Origin: Oxalobacteraceae bacterium UBA7693
GTDB lineage: Bacteria > Pseudomonadota > Gammaproteobacteria > Burkholderiales > Burkholderiaceae_D
Reading direction: 5' to 3'
NCBI GenBank assembly: GCA_002482715.1
Contig: DLGN01000164.1
Coordinates: forward strand, 1 to 5,364
Length of the DNA: 5,364 nucleotides
The notes beneath the pieces are model-generated. The model was not told the DNA's origin and did no database searches. It worked only from the letters and a program-made list of their open reading frames with translations. A program made the position numbers and the translations under genes. Shown here one piece after another: positions 5,260 to 5,364 of the stretch (position 1 is the first letter of the stretch; each line of letters opens with the position of its first letter).

Positions 5260-5364
5260 TTGGCTAATCCAAACTATAACGACTTGAAAGTGATTCAAAA
5301 CGATATGCCAAAATTTGAGAAAAAGCTATGTGAAGCGACAGAATTAGCACATAGAGTGCAGCAG
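5260..5364 (+). CDS. Possible 5' end of an unidentified gene, cut by the window edge
   Basis: A plus-strand frame is open from the codon after a TAG at 5254-5256 to the window end. It could start at TTG 5260, giving LANPNYNDLKVIQND and onward, or at ATG 5305, giving MPKFEKKLCEATELAHRVQQ. The peptide is hydrophilic and looks helical in its second half. GAGCGG at 5247-5252 is a weak ribosome binding candidate for the TTG; the ATG has none. Only 35 codons are visible and I do not recognise the family. A minus-strand frame also stays open over nearly the same interval, so even the strand is uncertain. Confidence 0.3.
   Translation, partial: MANPNYNDLKVIQNDMPKFEKKLCEATELAHRVQQ

Noticed and set aside
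5264..5362. Minus-strand open frame ending in TAG at 5264, possible 3' end of a gene entering from the right
   Set aside because: Only 32 codons are visible with no recognisable motif; it cannot be preferred over the overlapping plus-strand frame, so it is noted but not called.

Overview
The window reads as ordinary chromosomal DNA of a moderate-to-low GC betaproteobacterium. The strongest pointer is a PhaM-family polyhydroxyalkanoate (PHA) granule protein (3496-4410). Two tandem DUF3108 proteins, a periplasmic glutathione peroxidase and a QueC with the long 'HTCYLGERG' zinc-site style fit the same group. A PHA-storing Burkholderiales member, perhaps Oxalobacteraceae-like, is my guess from remembered family resemblance, not from a search.

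Layout, left to right: the 3' end of an EAL-domain cyclic-di-GMP phosphodiesterase gene (+, cut by the window edge) converges on queC (-, queuosine precursor synthesis). Upstream of queC is a 115-bp AT-rich gap holding five tandem, degenerate 11-bp repeats. Next is a two-gene minus-strand unit: a membrane-anchored DUF3108 protein with a TonB-like proline-rich linker is transcribed first, followed after 5 nt by a secreted DUF3108 paralogue. Divergent from it, across a roughly 155-bp intergenic region, is the phaM-type gene (+). That gene converges on a periplasmic 2-Cys-type glutathione peroxidase (-), and a hairpin overlapping the phaM stop codon separates them. The right end holds about 180 bp of regulatory-looking DNA (Shine-Dalgarno site, Fur-box-like palindrome, possible promoter, a duplicated motif pair) and then a short open frame that runs off the window.

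The genes do not form one pathway: c-di-GMP signalling, tRNA modification, two envelope proteins of unknown function, carbon-storage granule control and peroxide defence sit side by side. Only the DUF3108 pair looks like an operon. I see no mobile element, CRISPR array, tRNA or rRNA, and no convincing new multi-gene system. The points most worth a second look are the QueC zinc-site substitution (Cys to Trp at 221), the 11-bp helical-period repeats before queC, the tandem DUF3108 pair, the charge-segregated PhaM tail, and the duplicated motifs plus Fur-like site before the peroxidase gene.
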